Below, one piece after another: positions 54,001 through 63,338 of a stretch of DNA of 64,000 nt. Positions within the stretch are counted from its first letter, which is position 1, and each line of letters opens with the position of its first letter. A program made the position numbers and the translations under genes. Origin of the DNA: Marinobacterium arenosum (GTDB taxonomy: Bacteria > Pseudomonadota > Gammaproteobacteria > Pseudomonadales > Balneatricaceae); the NCBI RefSeq assembly GCF_019795155.1, contig NZ_JAILYN010000020.1:1-64000 (forward strand), given 5' to 3'. The notes beneath the pieces are model-generated. The model was not told the DNA's origin and ran no database searches. It worked only from the letters and a program-made list of their open reading frames with translations.

Positions 54001-54903
54001 ATGAACCTGAATGACCTGCGCCTGTTCATCCGGGTGGTCGAAACCAGTAGCTTTACCGCTGCCGCTGACAGCCTCGGCCTGCAAAAATCCACTATCAGCC
54101 GTCGTATCGCCCAGCTGGAGGACAGCCTTGGCGTACGCCTGCTGCAGCGTTCGACCCGCAAACTGCAGCTGACCGACGAGGGGATGGAGCTGTACAACCG
54201 TTGCCGGCCGCTGATCGACGAACTGGAGCAAACCCAGGAGCAGGTCGCCGCCACCAATGCCGAACCGCGTGGCCGCTTGAAACTGACCATGCCGCCGGAG
54301 CTGGGCGTGTTCATCATGAACGGTGTGGTCGGCAGCTTCCTGAAGCGCTTCCCGAAGGTGGAGGTCGACGTCGAGCTGAGCACCCGGCTGGTCGACCTGA
54401 TCGAAGACGGCATCGACCTGGCGATCCGGGTCGGCAAACTGACCGATTCCACGCTGGTCGCCCGCAAGCTGGCCGAGCTGGATATGGGCTTGTACGCCTC
54501 GCCCGCCTACCTGGCCAGCCACGGCGTGCCTAAGACACCGGATGATCTGGCCGAGCACAACTGCATGACCGTGCACCGCACCGCCAACACCTGGCAGTTC
54601 GAGACCTGGCGCGACGGTGAGCCGGTGCCGGTACAGGGCCGGCTGCATGCCAACAGCATCAACTTCCTGCGCGAGATTCTGCTGCAGGATATGGGGATCG
54701 CCCGAATGCCGCGCCAGTACTGCGCCGAGATGGTCGAACAGGGACTGCTGCAGCCGGTGCTGGAGGCTTACCATCTGCCGCCGATCGAGATCCACGCGCT
54801 CTATCCGAGTCGACGCCACCTGAACCCGCGCGTCCGGCTGTTTATCGACCATATGCTGGAATCGCTGGCCGGCCACCCCTGGATCAAGGCCAGCAACCCC
54901 TGA
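54001..54903 (+). CDS. LysR-family transcriptional regulator
   Basis: This 300-aa regulator has an N-terminal helix-turn-helix (LRLFIRVVETSSFTAAADSLGLQKSTISRRIAQLE) and a C-terminal substrate-binding domain. The pattern resembles the LysR subgroup of DhcR/PgrR/AaeR-like proteins that act on neighbouring oxidoreductase or efflux genes. No divergent target is adjacent. Its ligand is unknown. Confidence 0.9.
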   Translation: MNLNDLRLFIRVVETSSFTAAADSLGLQKSTISRRIAQLEDSLGVRLLQRSTRKLQLTDEGMELYNRCRPLIDELEQTQEQVAATNAEPRGRLKLTMPPELGVFIMNGVVGSFLKRFPKVEVDVELSTRLVDLIEDGIDLAIRVGKLTDSTLVARKLAELDMGLYASPAYLASHGVPKTPDDLAEHNCMTVHRTANTWQFETWRDGEPVPVQGRLHANSINFLREILLQDMGIARMPRQYCAEMVEQGLLQPVLEAYHLPPIEIHALYPSRRHLNPRVRLFIDHMLESLAGHPWIKASNP

Positions 54904-54989
54904 TTTCTTCTCTGCTTCCGGGCGCTCTGCTATGCTGGGCGCCCCTGTAAACACTGTGACATGACAACCGTCGGAAGGCGCTGACCACC

Positions 54990-56066
54990 ATGAGCAAATA
55001 CTGGAGCGAAGCCATCAAGGAGCTCACCCCCTACGTACCGGGTGAACAGCCGAAGGTGGACAACCTCGTCAAGCTGAACACCAACGAGAACCCTTACCCG
55101 CCTGCACCCGGCGCGATCAAGGCACTGCGGGAGTTCCCGATGGAGCGGCTGCGGCTCTACTCAGACCCGGATTCCAGCGCCCTGAAACAGGCATTGGCCG
55201 ACTACTACGGCGTCGAGCGCAACCGGGTATTCGTCGGCAACGGTTCCGACGAGGTACTGGCGCTGACCTTCATGGCGTTCTTCCGCCAGCCCGAGCCACT
55301 GCTGATGCCGGAGACCACCTACAGCTTTTACGACGTCTACTGCAAGCTGTACGACATCGACTACCAGCTGTTGCCGCTGCGTGACGACTTCAGCATCGAC
55401 CTGAACGACTACCGGCAGCCGAACGGCGGCATCATCTTCGCCAACCCGAACGCGCCGACCGGCCGCGCCCTGCCGCTGGCCGAGATCGAAGCCCTGCTGG
55501 AGCGCAACCGCGATTCGCTGGTGGTGGTCGACGAAGCCTATGTCGATTTCGGCGCCGACAGCGCCATCGAACTGAGCCGCCGTTACGACAACGTGCTGGT
55601 GATCCAGACCTTCTCCAAGTCCCGCTCGCTGGCCGGCTTGCGGGTTGGCTTCGCGATTGGTCATCCGGAACTGATCGACGGCCTGGAACGGGTCAAAAAC
55701 AGCTTCAACTCCTATCCGCTGGATATGCTGGCGATCGCCGGCAGCGTGGCGGCGCTGGAGGACGAGGCGTACTTCCAGCAGACCACCCGGGCGATCATCG
55801 ACACCCGCGAATGGACCGCCAGCCAGCTGGAAAAAATGGGCTTCAAGGTGGTGCCGTCCAAGACCAACTTCCTGTTCGCCGCGCACCGCTATATCGAGGG
55901 CGCCGAACTGATGGGCTACCTGCGCAGCAAGAACGTGCTGGTGCGCCACTTCAGCAAGCCGGGCATCGACAACCACCTGCGCATCAGCATCGGCACCCCC
56001 GAGGAGATGCAGCTGCTGATCGACACCCTCAAGCAGCACCCGGATATGGTGGTACTGGACGACTGA
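54990..56066 (+). CDS. hisC: Histidinol-phosphate aminotransferase
   Basis: This 358-aa PLP enzyme of aminotransferase fold I transfers an amino group from glutamate to imidazole-acetol phosphate in histidine synthesis. Signatures are LNTNENPYPP near the N-terminus, FVGNGSDEVL, FANPNAPTG, VVDEAYVDF, and PLP Lys210 in TFSKSRSLAGLRVG, followed by the C-terminal RISIGTPEEM. It is not adjacent to other his genes, so it may be a second copy acting on aromatic amino acids. GGAAGGCG precedes the ATG. Confidence 0.9.
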   Translation: MSKYWSEAIKELTPYVPGEQPKVDNLVKLNTNENPYPPAPGAIKALREFPMERLRLYSDPDSSALKQALADYYGVERNRVFVGNGSDEVLALTFMAFFRQPEPLLMPETTYSFYDVYCKLYDIDYQLLPLRDDFSIDLNDYRQPNGGIIFANPNAPTGRALPLAEIEALLERNRDSLVVVDEAYVDFGADSAIELSRRYDNVLVIQTFSKSRSLAGLRVGFAIGHPELIDGLERVKNSFNSYPLDMLAIAGSVAALEDEAYFQQTTRAIIDTREWTASQLEKMGFKVVPSKTNFLFAAHRYIEGAELMGYLRSKNVLVRHFSKPGIDNHLRISIGTPEEMQLLIDTLKQHPDMVVLDD

Positions 56067-56343
56067 GCCGGTCGTCCGCTTTTCGGATCCCCCCTCTTGC
56101 CGACTAGCGCCGGTGGCGGTAGTCGGCAGTCAATTTAGGCCGACCTCGGCGAAAACTCGCATCGCAGGTTGACCGACCGATAGCTGAAGGCTCTCTGCTC
56201 TCTTTGCGACAGGCGCCATCAACATTGCGCGCTACTTCAGCGCACCACCGCATCAGCGGCGATCTTGGACACCTCCCCGGCCAGCATCTACCTTGAATGG
56301 GACTGACGCCAATCGAACCGCCTAATCGCAAGAGGGCCATCCG

Positions 56344-56556
56344 ATGACCAAGACGGTAACCGGCACCTATGAGTCCGCCGACCAGATCAAGAATGCCCGG
56401 GACGATCTGATCGTCACCGGCATACCGCAAGAGCAAATCTTCGTCGATGAGGACAACCTGCAGATCAAAGTGATGATCGCCGATGCAACCGAGCCGGAGA
56501 TCGAAGAGATTCTCAAACGGCACAATGCCAGTTCGACGACGGTGACGACGCGCTAA
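56344..56556 (+). CDS. Small conserved-looking soluble protein, 70 aa
   Basis: This 70-aa acidic protein contains YESADQIKNARDDLIVTGIPQEQIFVDEDN and ends EPEIEEILKRH. The alternating beta-alpha-beta pattern looks like a small ferredoxin-like fold. AGAGGG lies about 8 nt upstream of the ATG at 56344. The codon pattern and the ribosome-binding site favour this frame over the longer antisense frame 56104-56574. I do not recognise a family. Confidence 0.65.
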   Translation: MTKTVTGTYESADQIKNARDDLIVTGIPQEQIFVDEDNLQIKVMIADATEPEIEEILKRHNASSTTVTTR

Positions 56557-56717
56557 TAGATCGCTAACTGGCAAGATTCAGGATTGTTCAGCTCCGTCGG
56601 AATCTTCACCATCGCGGTTCGCTTTGTGCGTCCTTTGGCTGGTTCGAGCGATAGCAGCCGCCCGCCACGGGCCACTTATCTGTTAACTCAAAACTGTTAA
56701 CTTACAACTCTAGAAAA

Positions 56718-57515
56718 TCAATCGCGGCAATACTGCCCCGGCGGGCTGCCCAGCGTCTTGCGAAACATCGCCACGAAGGCACTGGGGCTGCGGTAGCCCA
56801 ACGCCAGCGCCACCTCGGTGACCGGCTCGCCGCGCGCCAAGCGGTTGACCGCCTCCTGCAGCCGCAGTTGCTTACGCCATTCGCTGAATTTCATGCCGGT
56901 CTCGCGTTGAAACAGCCGCGCCAGGGTACGGCCACTGGCGCCCACCTCGGTGGCCCACTCATCCAGGCCCTTCTCCGAATCGGGCTGGCGCATCAGGCCA
57001 TCCATCACCCGCCGAACCCGGCGATCCTGCGCCAACGGCAGGTACAGCAGCGACGGCTGAAGCGCGCCGAGCTCATCGAGAAAGACCGCCACCAGCCGTT
57101 GCTCCGGGCCATCAGCCGGATACAGGCGGCCAAACCGGCTGACCCGCAAAATCAGTTCACGCAGCAGCGACGACACCTCCAGCACGCTGCACTGCCCAGG
57201 CAACCGGGCCGCCGCAGTCGGGTCGATATGCAGGTGACGGACCGTGCAATCGGTCTCGGCTGTCACCTGGTGCCGGATGCCGCCGGGTATCCAAACCGCC
57301 TGGCTGGGCGGAACCACCCAGGTGCCCTGATCGGTGGTCACGCGCAGCACCCCTTCCGAGGCGTACGCCAGCTGCCCCCGCGGGTGGCTGTGCGGGATCA
57401 CCTCCAGGCCGCTTTGCATTGCCCGTTCCAGGCCAATTACCGGCCGCAGTGGATCGACCAGGTCGCCACCGCCGGACGGGGGCCGAGTTGTCACTTTCTC
57501 ATCAATCATTGTCAT
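56718..57515 (-). CDS. AraC-family transcriptional regulator with cupin domain
   Basis: This 265-aa protein has an N-terminal AraC cupin domain (about residues 35-115, HSHPRGQLAYASEGVLRV and WIPGGIRHQV) and a C-terminal double helix-turn-helix (LDEWATEVGASGRTLARLFQRETGMKFSEWRKQLRL then VTEVALALGYRSPSAFVAMFRKTLG). It is divergent from the transporter gene (57590), 74 bp away, and so a likely local regulator of it. Confidence 0.92.
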   Translation of the reverse strand: MTMIDEKVTTRPPSGGGDLVDPLRPVIGLERAMQSGLEVIPHSHPRGQLAYASEGVLRVTTDQGTWVVPPSQAVWIPGGIRHQVTAETDCTVRHLHIDPTAAARLPGQCSVLEVSSLLRELILRVSRFGRLYPADGPEQRLVAVFLDELGALQPSLLYLPLAQDRRVRRVMDGLMRQPDSEKGLDEWATEVGASGRTLARLFQRETGMKFSEWRKQLRLQEAVNRLARGEPVTEVALALGYRSPSAFVAMFRKTLGSPPGQYCRD

Positions 57516-57589
57516 TTTGTCGCCTTACGCACTAAGCGCATTATTGCCACAATCAGCCTTGTACGCATAGCCCAAACGGACCAGATTCC

Positions 57590-58984
57590 ATGCTTGTTAC
57601 CACTCGACACCAGCTGACCCGCCATCCCGCCAGGCTGATCGCCGGCCTTATTCTGCTGCTGGCGCTGCTGCTGGCGCTGTTTCCACCGGCGCTGATGACA
57701 GTTACTCAGGCACAGACAGCGGCACTGGTATTGGCCGCACTGGGTCTCTGGGCCACCTCGGTGATTCCAGAACACCTGACTGCATTGTTGCTGTTTCTCG
57801 GCGCCATGTTGCTGTCACTGGCACCGGCCGAAGTGGTGTTTTCCGGCTTCTACTCGGCCGCCACCTGGATGATCTTCGCCGGCTTCGTAATCGGCATGGC
57901 GTTCAAGAGTACCGGCCTGGGCCAGCGGCTGGCCGATCATCTGACGATCTTCGCCGGCAGCTATCCGCTGCTGATCGGCGGCATCATGCTGAGCTCCACC
58001 GCGCTCGGCTTCCTGATGCCATCGTCGATGGGCCGGGTGGTATTGATGGTGCCGATCGTCATGGCGCTGGCGGAACGCTGCGGCTTCCGGATCGGCTCCA
58101 ACGGCCATACCGGCCTGGCGCTGGCGGTGGCGTTCGGCACCCATGTACCGACCTTCGCGGTGCTGCCGGCCAATGTGCCGAACATGGTGATGGCCGGCGC
58201 GGTGGAAACCATCTACGGATTGTCGTTCGGCTATGCCGAATACCTGCTGTTGCACTTCCCGGTATTGGGGCTGCTGAAGGGGCTACTGGTGACCTGGCTG
58301 ATCATCAGGCTGTTCCCGGACAGCCCACGGCCAGCCGGTCGAGACGCCCAGCGCCGCCCGCTGCAGGCCAGCGAGCGTTACCTGCTGTTGCTGCTGCTGA
58401 TCGCCCTGGCGCTGTGGATCAGCGACGGCCTGCACCATGTCTCGCCTGCCTGGGTGGCGCTCGGTGCCGCGGTAATCCTGCTGCTGCCGCGGCTCGGTCT
58501 GGTCGGCAACGAGCAGTTCCAACAGCAGTTCAGCTTCAGCACCCTGCTGTTCATCGCCGGCATCCTCGGTATGGGCACGCTGCTTAACCACAGCGGTCTC
58601 GGCGAGCTGCTCGCCGGCCAACTGGCCCAGCTGTTGCCACTGGAACCCGGCAACAGCGCCTTGAACTTCGCCTCGCTGTCGGCCACCGCCTTCCTGACCT
58701 CGCTGGCCACCGGTTTGCCGGGCGTGCCGGCGGTATTGACGCCGTTCGCCGGCCAACTGGCGGAAACCAGCGGGCTGCCACTGACCACAGTATTGATGAC
58801 CCAGGTGATCGGCTTCTCCACCTTCCTGCTGCCCTACCAGTCCGGCCCCCTGCTGGTGGCATTGAAGATGTCCGGCATGCCGATGGCCCATGCGATCCGC
58901 TTCTGCGTGCTGCAGGCATTGCTGAGCATCGTGCTGCTGGTGCCGCTGGACTACGGCTGGTGGCGCCTGCTGGGCTGGCTCTGA
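57590..58984 (+). CDS. SLC13/DASS-type anion transporter
   Basis: This 464-aa protein has about 11-12 TM helices and the DASS/SLC13 pattern: WATSVIPEHLTALLLFLGAMLL, FMPSSMGRVVLMVPIV, FGTHVPTFAVLPANVPNMV and ATGLPGVPAVLTPFAG, the last resembling the paired SNT sodium/substrate motifs in altered form. Members carry dicarboxylates, sulfate or taurine. It is divergent from an AraC regulator, its likely controller. Confidence 0.85.
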   Translation: MLVTTRHQLTRHPARLIAGLILLLALLLALFPPALMTVTQAQTAALVLAALGLWATSVIPEHLTALLLFLGAMLLSLAPAEVVFSGFYSAATWMIFAGFVIGMAFKSTGLGQRLADHLTIFAGSYPLLIGGIMLSSTALGFLMPSSMGRVVLMVPIVMALAERCGFRIGSNGHTGLALAVAFGTHVPTFAVLPANVPNMVMAGAVETIYGLSFGYAEYLLLHFPVLGLLKGLLVTWLIIRLFPDSPRPAGRDAQRRPLQASERYLLLLLLIALALWISDGLHHVSPAWVALGAAVILLLPRLGLVGNEQFQQQFSFSTLLFIAGILGMGTLLNHSGLGELLAGQLAQLLPLEPGNSALNFASLSATAFLTSLATGLPGVPAVLTPFAGQLAETSGLPLTTVLMTQVIGFSTFLLPYQSGPLLVALKMSGMPMAHAIRFCVLQALLSIVLLVPLDYGWWRLLGWL

Positions 58985-59084
58985 TAGACAACGGCAGATA
59001 AGGCTGAAAGCCGCGACAGTGCGTTGCGGTGACAGCCGCCCCGGCGGGCCTTAGAATCCGCTTTTTGACAGGTCTATATCTATC

Positions 59085-59990
59085 ATGCCAATCGATGAAT
59101 CCCGCAAAGGACTGCTGTATGCCCTGCTGGCGTATGGCCTGTGGGGCACCTTTCCAATCTACTTCAAATGGGTCAGCCATCTGCCGTCGCTGGAAGTACT
59201 GGGCCACCGGGTGGTCTGGGCGACCTTGTTCACCGCCCTGGTGATGACCCTGCTGGGCCAGTGGCGCCGCCGCCGTGAGCAATTACTGAACCGCCGCCTG
59301 TGGCTGACTCTGCTGATCTCGGCAATCCTGATCGCCGCCAACTGGGGGATCTATATCTATGCCGTCCAGATCAACCAGGTGTTGTCCGCCAGCCTCGGCT
59401 ACTTCATGACGCCGCTGGTCAACGTAGTGATCGGGGTCGCGTTGCTCGGCGAGAAACTGGACCGTTTCCGGATGATGGCGGTGGTGCTGGCGGTGCTCGG
59501 GGTCGCCTATCAGGTGATCAGCCTCGGTCAGTTGCCATGGATCGCACTGTCGCTGGCAATACTGTTCGGCTTGTACAGCGCGGTACGTAAAAAAGCACCG
59601 GTCGATACCCTGACCGGTCTGCTGATGGAAACCCTGCTGCTGCTGCCACTGGCATTGGGCTATCTGGCGTTCATCGCCCAGCAGGGTGAGAGCCATTTCA
59701 CAGCTGACGGCAACCCATCTCGTCTGATCCTGGTCGGTGTGCTGACCGCCCTGCCGCTGCTTGCCTTCGCCGCCGCAGCACAGCGGCTCAGCCTGATCGC
59801 GCTCGGTTTCCTGACCTACCTGGCCCCGTCGATCCAATTCCTGCTGGCGGTGGTGGTGTATGACGAACCGTTCGGCGGCGACCAGATGATCAGTTTCCTG
59901 CTGATCTGGGCCGGTCTGGCGGTATTCAGCGTCGGCGCCCTGCAACAGCAGCACCGCGCCCGGAAGCAGCGGCTGGCAGCGGCCGGATAG
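59085..59990 (+). CDS. rarD: RarD, EamA-family transporter
   Basis: This 301-aa protein has 10 TM helices of the EamA/DMT type with the RarD hallmarks: N-terminal KGLLYALLAYGLWGTFPIYFKW, VLGHRVVWATLF, and ANWGIYIYAVQINQVLSASLGYFMTPLVNV. The C-terminal part includes YDEPFGGDQMISFLLIWAGL. Substrate is not known. It is followed by a repeat-rich gap and a bidirectional terminator. Confidence 0.93.
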   Translation: MPIDESRKGLLYALLAYGLWGTFPIYFKWVSHLPSLEVLGHRVVWATLFTALVMTLLGQWRRRREQLLNRRLWLTLLISAILIAANWGIYIYAVQINQVLSASLGYFMTPLVNVVIGVALLGEKLDRFRMMAVVLAVLGVAYQVISLGQLPWIALSLAILFGLYSAVRKKAPVDTLTGLLMETLLLLPLALGYLAFIAQQGESHFTADGNPSRLILVGVLTALPLLAFAAAAQRLSLIALGFLTYLAPSIQFLLAVVVYDEPFGGDQMISFLLIWAGLAVFSVGALQQQHRARKQRLAAAG

Positions 59991-60272
59991 CTGTTTCGAT
60001 AACGGCGTTGAGTACCACCGTTGTAACCAGCTAGGGCGCGTGGGCACAAAAAACGTGCCCACCCGACATGTCCGGGGAGCCACAAGCGGTCAGCACCGGT
60101 CTGATCAAGCCTTTTCAAAACGCCTGACGGCGTTTGGCCGGCCGGGTCCAGCCCTACAACAGTGCCTCCTGTAGGGCGCCACCCGGGGCGCCACGCCGCA
60201 GGGGGTCTAACGGTCGCGGCTGCAGTCCACATTCCAGGAAACAGCCACTTAAACACGGATAATCGCAAAAAC
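59991..60272. repeat. Intergenic region with palindromic repeat copy C and REP-like sequences
   Basis: GTGGGCACAAAAAACGTGCCCAC (60040-60062) is the same palindrome core as in copies A and B, in the opposite orientation. Around 60140-60225 lie CAGCCCTACAACAG, CTGTAGGGCG and GGTCGCGGCTGCAG, related to the elements at 47153-47428. No gene is supported here. Confidence 0.6.
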
Positions 60273-60312
60273 AAAAAAGCGCCTGCCGGTTTCCCGGCAG
60301 GCGCTTTTTTTC
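60273..60312. terminator. Bidirectional intrinsic terminator
   Basis: AAAAAAGCGCCTGCCGG-TTTC-CCGGCAGGCGCTTTTTTTT has an 11-bp GC-rich stem with A and T runs on both sides. It serves rarD on the plus strand and the GGDEF gene on the minus strand. Confidence 0.9.
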
Positions 60313-60332
60313 AGAACTGATATTAAATCAGA

Positions 60333-61226
60333 TCAAAGCTCGTCGCCTTCCACCCGGCTGCCGCCACTCTGCTTGGCGATCAGCAGGTTTTCATTGGCGC
60401 GCTTGATCAGCTGCTCGGCACCGTCTTCGACACCGGCCAGGGTGGCGGTGCCGATGCTGACCCGGAAACGGATATCGCCACTGGCGGTCGGCAGCTCCAT
60501 CTCGTCAACCAGCTTGAGCACCCGGCGGCCCACCGCCAGCGACTGGTCGCGGTTGGTTTCCGGCAGGTAAAGGGCGAAGCGATCGTCGCCGATCCGGGCC
60601 AGGAAATCCGCGGTACGCTTCATCTTGTGGATCGCCGCCACCAGCTGCTGCAGCACCTGATCGCCGCTGTCCCAACCGTATTGCTCGTTCAAGCCGGTAA
60701 AGCCGTCGATATCGACCAGCAGCAGCGAACAGGGGAATTCGTAGCGCTGCGCCTGGGCAACGGCCTGATTCAATACCGGCACCAGGGCACGGCGGTTGTA
60801 AGCGCCGGTCAGCGGGTCACGCTGGGACTGGTGGCTGACCTTGTGCTCCAGCTGGCGCCGCAGGGTGACGTCCGCCAGTACGCAGACCACCTCTTTATCC
60901 TGTTTGCTGCAGTGGATACGGTACCAATGGGTGCTGTTGTAACCGTACTCCTTAAGCAGCGGTGCGCACTGCGGGGTGATCTGGATTTCGGTTTCGGCGA
61001 CGCGGCCCTGCAGGCGGGTTTCCTTGCAGAGATTGGTCAGCAGTAACGTCAGTTCCTCACTGAAGATTTCAGCCAGGGCACGACCCTGTAAAGGAGCCTG
61101 CTTGACCCACTCGCTACCGCCGCCGCACACGGCCACCTTGTCGGCCGCATCGATAATCAGGACGGTATCGGTGATGGTGTTAAGAAGTGCGTTGAAACGT
61201 GCTTGCAACAGCTCGTGGCCGGACAT
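60333..61226 (-). CDS. PAS-GGDEF protein with degenerate catalytic motif
   Basis: This is 297 aa from the ATG at 61226 (GGGGG upstream); the frame runs to a TTG at 61328. Residues 5-125 form a PAS-like domain (LLNTITDTVLIIDAADKVA). Residues about 130-290 are a GGDEF fold: RDPLTGAYNRRAL, VDIDGFTGLNEQYGWDSGD. The signature itself is RIGDDRF (211-217) where active enzymes read GG(D/E)EF, so the second Gly and the Glu are lost and c-di-GMP synthesis is doubtful. It may bind GTP or act as a regulatory partner. Confidence 0.88.
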   Translation of the reverse strand: MSGHELLQARFNALLNTITDTVLIIDAADKVAVCGGGSEWVKQAPLQGRALAEIFSEELTLLLTNLCKETRLQGRVAETEIQITPQCAPLLKEYGYNSTHWYRIHCSKQDKEVVCVLADVTLRRQLEHKVSHQSQRDPLTGAYNRRALVPVLNQAVAQAQRYEFPCSLLLVDIDGFTGLNEQYGWDSGDQVLQQLVAAIHKMKRTADFLARIGDDRFALYLPETNRDQSLAVGRRVLKLVDEMELPTASGDIRFRVSIGTATLAGVEDGAEQLIKRANENLLIAKQSGGSRVEGDEL

Positions 61227-61506
61227 CCAGTGTACCCCCGAATCATAAACTTCGATCAGTAGGGCACCTCGAAGAACCTGTTGCACGACGCCGGGCATCG
61301 TTTGCTGGTACTGAAGACGGTTTTTCAAGGCCCCCGGTATTCATGGCATCGGGCCTGCCGCTTGCGCGACAGGCCCGCCAGGGTTATGGGGCCAATGTTG
61401 GCACGGCTGGATAGTGCGCTGCAAATAAAAATCGGTGTCTCAGCAATGACTTAACCGACTTTTCACGCAGGCCGCCCGGTTTGGGCGGCCCGACCATGCA
61501 GTTCAA

Positions 61507-62667
61507 TTAGACGATGTACTGCTTCAGCGGCGGGAAGCCGTTGAATTCCACCGAGCTGTAGCTGGTGGTGTAGGCGCCGGTGGAGAACCAGTACAGCCGG
61601 TCGCCGATATCCAGCGACAGCGGCAGCGTGTACTTATGGTTCTCGTACATGATGTCCATGCTGTCGCAGGTCGGCCCGGCCAGGATCACTTCCTCCTCTT
61701 CGCCGTCGCGTTCGGCGTAGACCGGGTACTTGATCGCCTCGTCCAGGGTTTCGATCAGGCCGCTGAACTTGCCGACATCGGTGTACACCCAGCGTTCCAG
61801 CGCAGTGCTGGACTTGCGCGACACCAGCACCACCTCGGAGACGATCACACCGGCATCGCCGACCAGCGAACGGCCCGGCTCCAGGATGATGCGCGGCACA
61901 TCTTCCTCAGCGAAATCCTCCTGCAGGAAGCGGGTGATCGCTTCGCAGTAGGTGTGGAATTCGTTGGTCTTCTGGATGTAGTTGGCCGGGAAGCCGCCGC
62001 CCATGTTGATCATCTTCAGCTGGATATCGTGCTCGGCCAGCAGCCGCTCGAACACCACCTTCACCTTGGCGATGGCGCCATCCCAGACATCGATATCGCG
62101 CTGCTGCGAGCCGACGTGGAAGGAGATGCCGTAGGGTTCCAGACCCAGTTCCTTGGCCAGCGCCGCCAGCTCGATCGCCATCTCCGGGTTGCAGCCGAAC
62201 TTACGCGACAGCGGCCAGTCGGCGCCCTCGGAGCCTTCGGTCAGGATGCGGATATAGATCCGTGCACCCGGCGCGAACTCGGCGATATTGCGCAGGTCCG
62301 CTTCCGAATCGGTGGCGAACAGGTCGATGCCATGCTTATGGAAGTAGGCGATATCACTGCGCTTCTTGATGGTGTTGCCATAGCTGATGCGATGCGGCTC
62401 GACACCAAATTTCAACACCTTGTCCAGTTCATAGGTCGAGGCGATATCGAAGTTGGAGCCCAGCCCGGCCAGCAGTTCGATCACCGCATCATCCGGGTTT
62501 GCCTTGACGGCATAGAAGATCGACGCGTAGTCAAACCCCTGCTGCAATTCCAGATACTTCTCACGGATGATTCCCAGATCTGTGAGCAGGAACGGCGGCT
62601 GAAGTTTATCTGCGGCAGCTTTGAAACGCTGCCATTGAGCTGAACTGATATGTTCGGGAAGTTGCAT
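61507..62667 (-). CDS. speC: Ornithine decarboxylase (group IV, alanine-racemase fold)
   Basis: This 386-aa PLP enzyme makes putrescine from ornithine. PLP Lys55 is in FYAVKANP, and FDIASTYELDKVLKFG, GISFHVGSQ, NMGGGFP, EPGRSLVGD and GPTCDSMDIMYE all match eukaryotic-type ODCs as found in Pseudomonas. The Cys in TCDSMD is the catalytic cysteine of the opposing subunit. Start ATG at 62667 follows an in-frame TTG at 62670. Activity on lysine is also possible in this family. Confidence 0.92.
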   Translation of the reverse strand: MQLPEHISSAQWQRFKAAADKLQPPFLLTDLGIIREKYLELQQGFDYASIFYAVKANPDDAVIELLAGLGSNFDIASTYELDKVLKFGVEPHRISYGNTIKKRSDIAYFHKHGIDLFATDSEADLRNIAEFAPGARIYIRILTEGSEGADWPLSRKFGCNPEMAIELAALAKELGLEPYGISFHVGSQQRDIDVWDGAIAKVKVVFERLLAEHDIQLKMINMGGGFPANYIQKTNEFHTYCEAITRFLQEDFAEEDVPRIILEPGRSLVGDAGVIVSEVVLVSRKSSTALERWVYTDVGKFSGLIETLDEAIKYPVYAERDGEEEEVILAGPTCDSMDIMYENHKYTLPLSLDIGDRLYWFSTGAYTTSYSSVEFNGFPPLKQYIV

Positions 62668-62820
62668 CAATCGTGGTGCCTACTGAATTTTACAAGAGGG
62701 TGAATAATCTGCTGTAGCATCCGGCAACCTGCCGTCATGCCCCGGGCAACCGCGCGAAGTATAGAAGAACTGCAACGCCACGCAATAGGCGCACAACAGG
62801 ATTTTTATTCATGTCTCAAA

Positions 62821-62851
62821 AACAAAAAAGCGTGTCGAAATCGGCACGCTT
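62821..62851 (-). terminator. Intrinsic terminator of the SPFH-NfeD operon
   Basis: Read on the minus strand, AAGCGTGCCG-ATTT-CGACACGCTT is a 10-bp stem with one G-U pair, followed by TTTTTT. It lies about 30 bp after the nfeD stop. Confidence 0.8.
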
Positions 62852-62883
62852 CATGTTTTGCACAGACAGCTACCGCGCGGCTT

Positions 62884-63338
62884 TCAGGAAGATTCGCAGA
62901 CCCGCACCAACAGCGTCATGCCATCGGTGTCGACCACCTCGACCAGAGTCCCGGCTTGCAATGACTGATCGGCCCGAATCCGCCAGAAGGTATCGCCGAT
63001 CTGCACCTGCCCCTGACCGCCGCTCAGATCCTGCTCCAGCGCCACCCGGCGGCCGATCATGCTGCGGGCGCGGGCGTTCAGCAGCGGCACGTCGCTCTGC
63101 TGGTTGAAACGGCGAAACAGCGACCAGTAGGCCAGCGTAAACAGCACCCCGGCCACGGCAAACACTAGTACCTGGTGGTGCCAGTCGCTGATCCATTCCA
63201 TGCCGGTGGCCAACGCGGTCAGCAATGCCGCCACCGCCAGACCCAGCAGAAAACCGGCGGCACCGACCAGTTCCAGGATCAACAGCAGGATGCCGAGGAT
63301 CAGCCAGTGCCAATGGCCAGTTCAGCCCACCACTCCAT
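62884..63338 (-). CDS. NfeD-like membrane protein with N-terminal frameshift
   Basis: The continuous frame 62884-63282 encodes ILELVGAAGFLLGL, further TM segments and a C-terminal NfeD OB-fold (MIGRRVALEQDLSGGQGQVQIGDTFWRIRAD). Above 63282 that frame keeps coding HWHWLILGILLLILEL, typical of the NfeD first helix, but has no ATG before a TGA. The natural ATG at 63338 overlaps the SPFH stop (TGATG) and reads MEWWAEL, then runs to a stop at 63300. One missing base near 63314-63320 would join the two parts to MEWWAEL-x-HWHWLILG. Either a sequencing error or a real frameshift. NfeD partners with SPFH proteins in membrane microdomains. Confidence 0.75.

Noticed and set aside
56104-56574. A 156-codon minus-strand frame overlapping the 70-aa gene
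   Set aside because: No ribosome-binding site or recognisable domain, and it runs through the 5' spacer. The plus-strand 70-aa frame has a better start.
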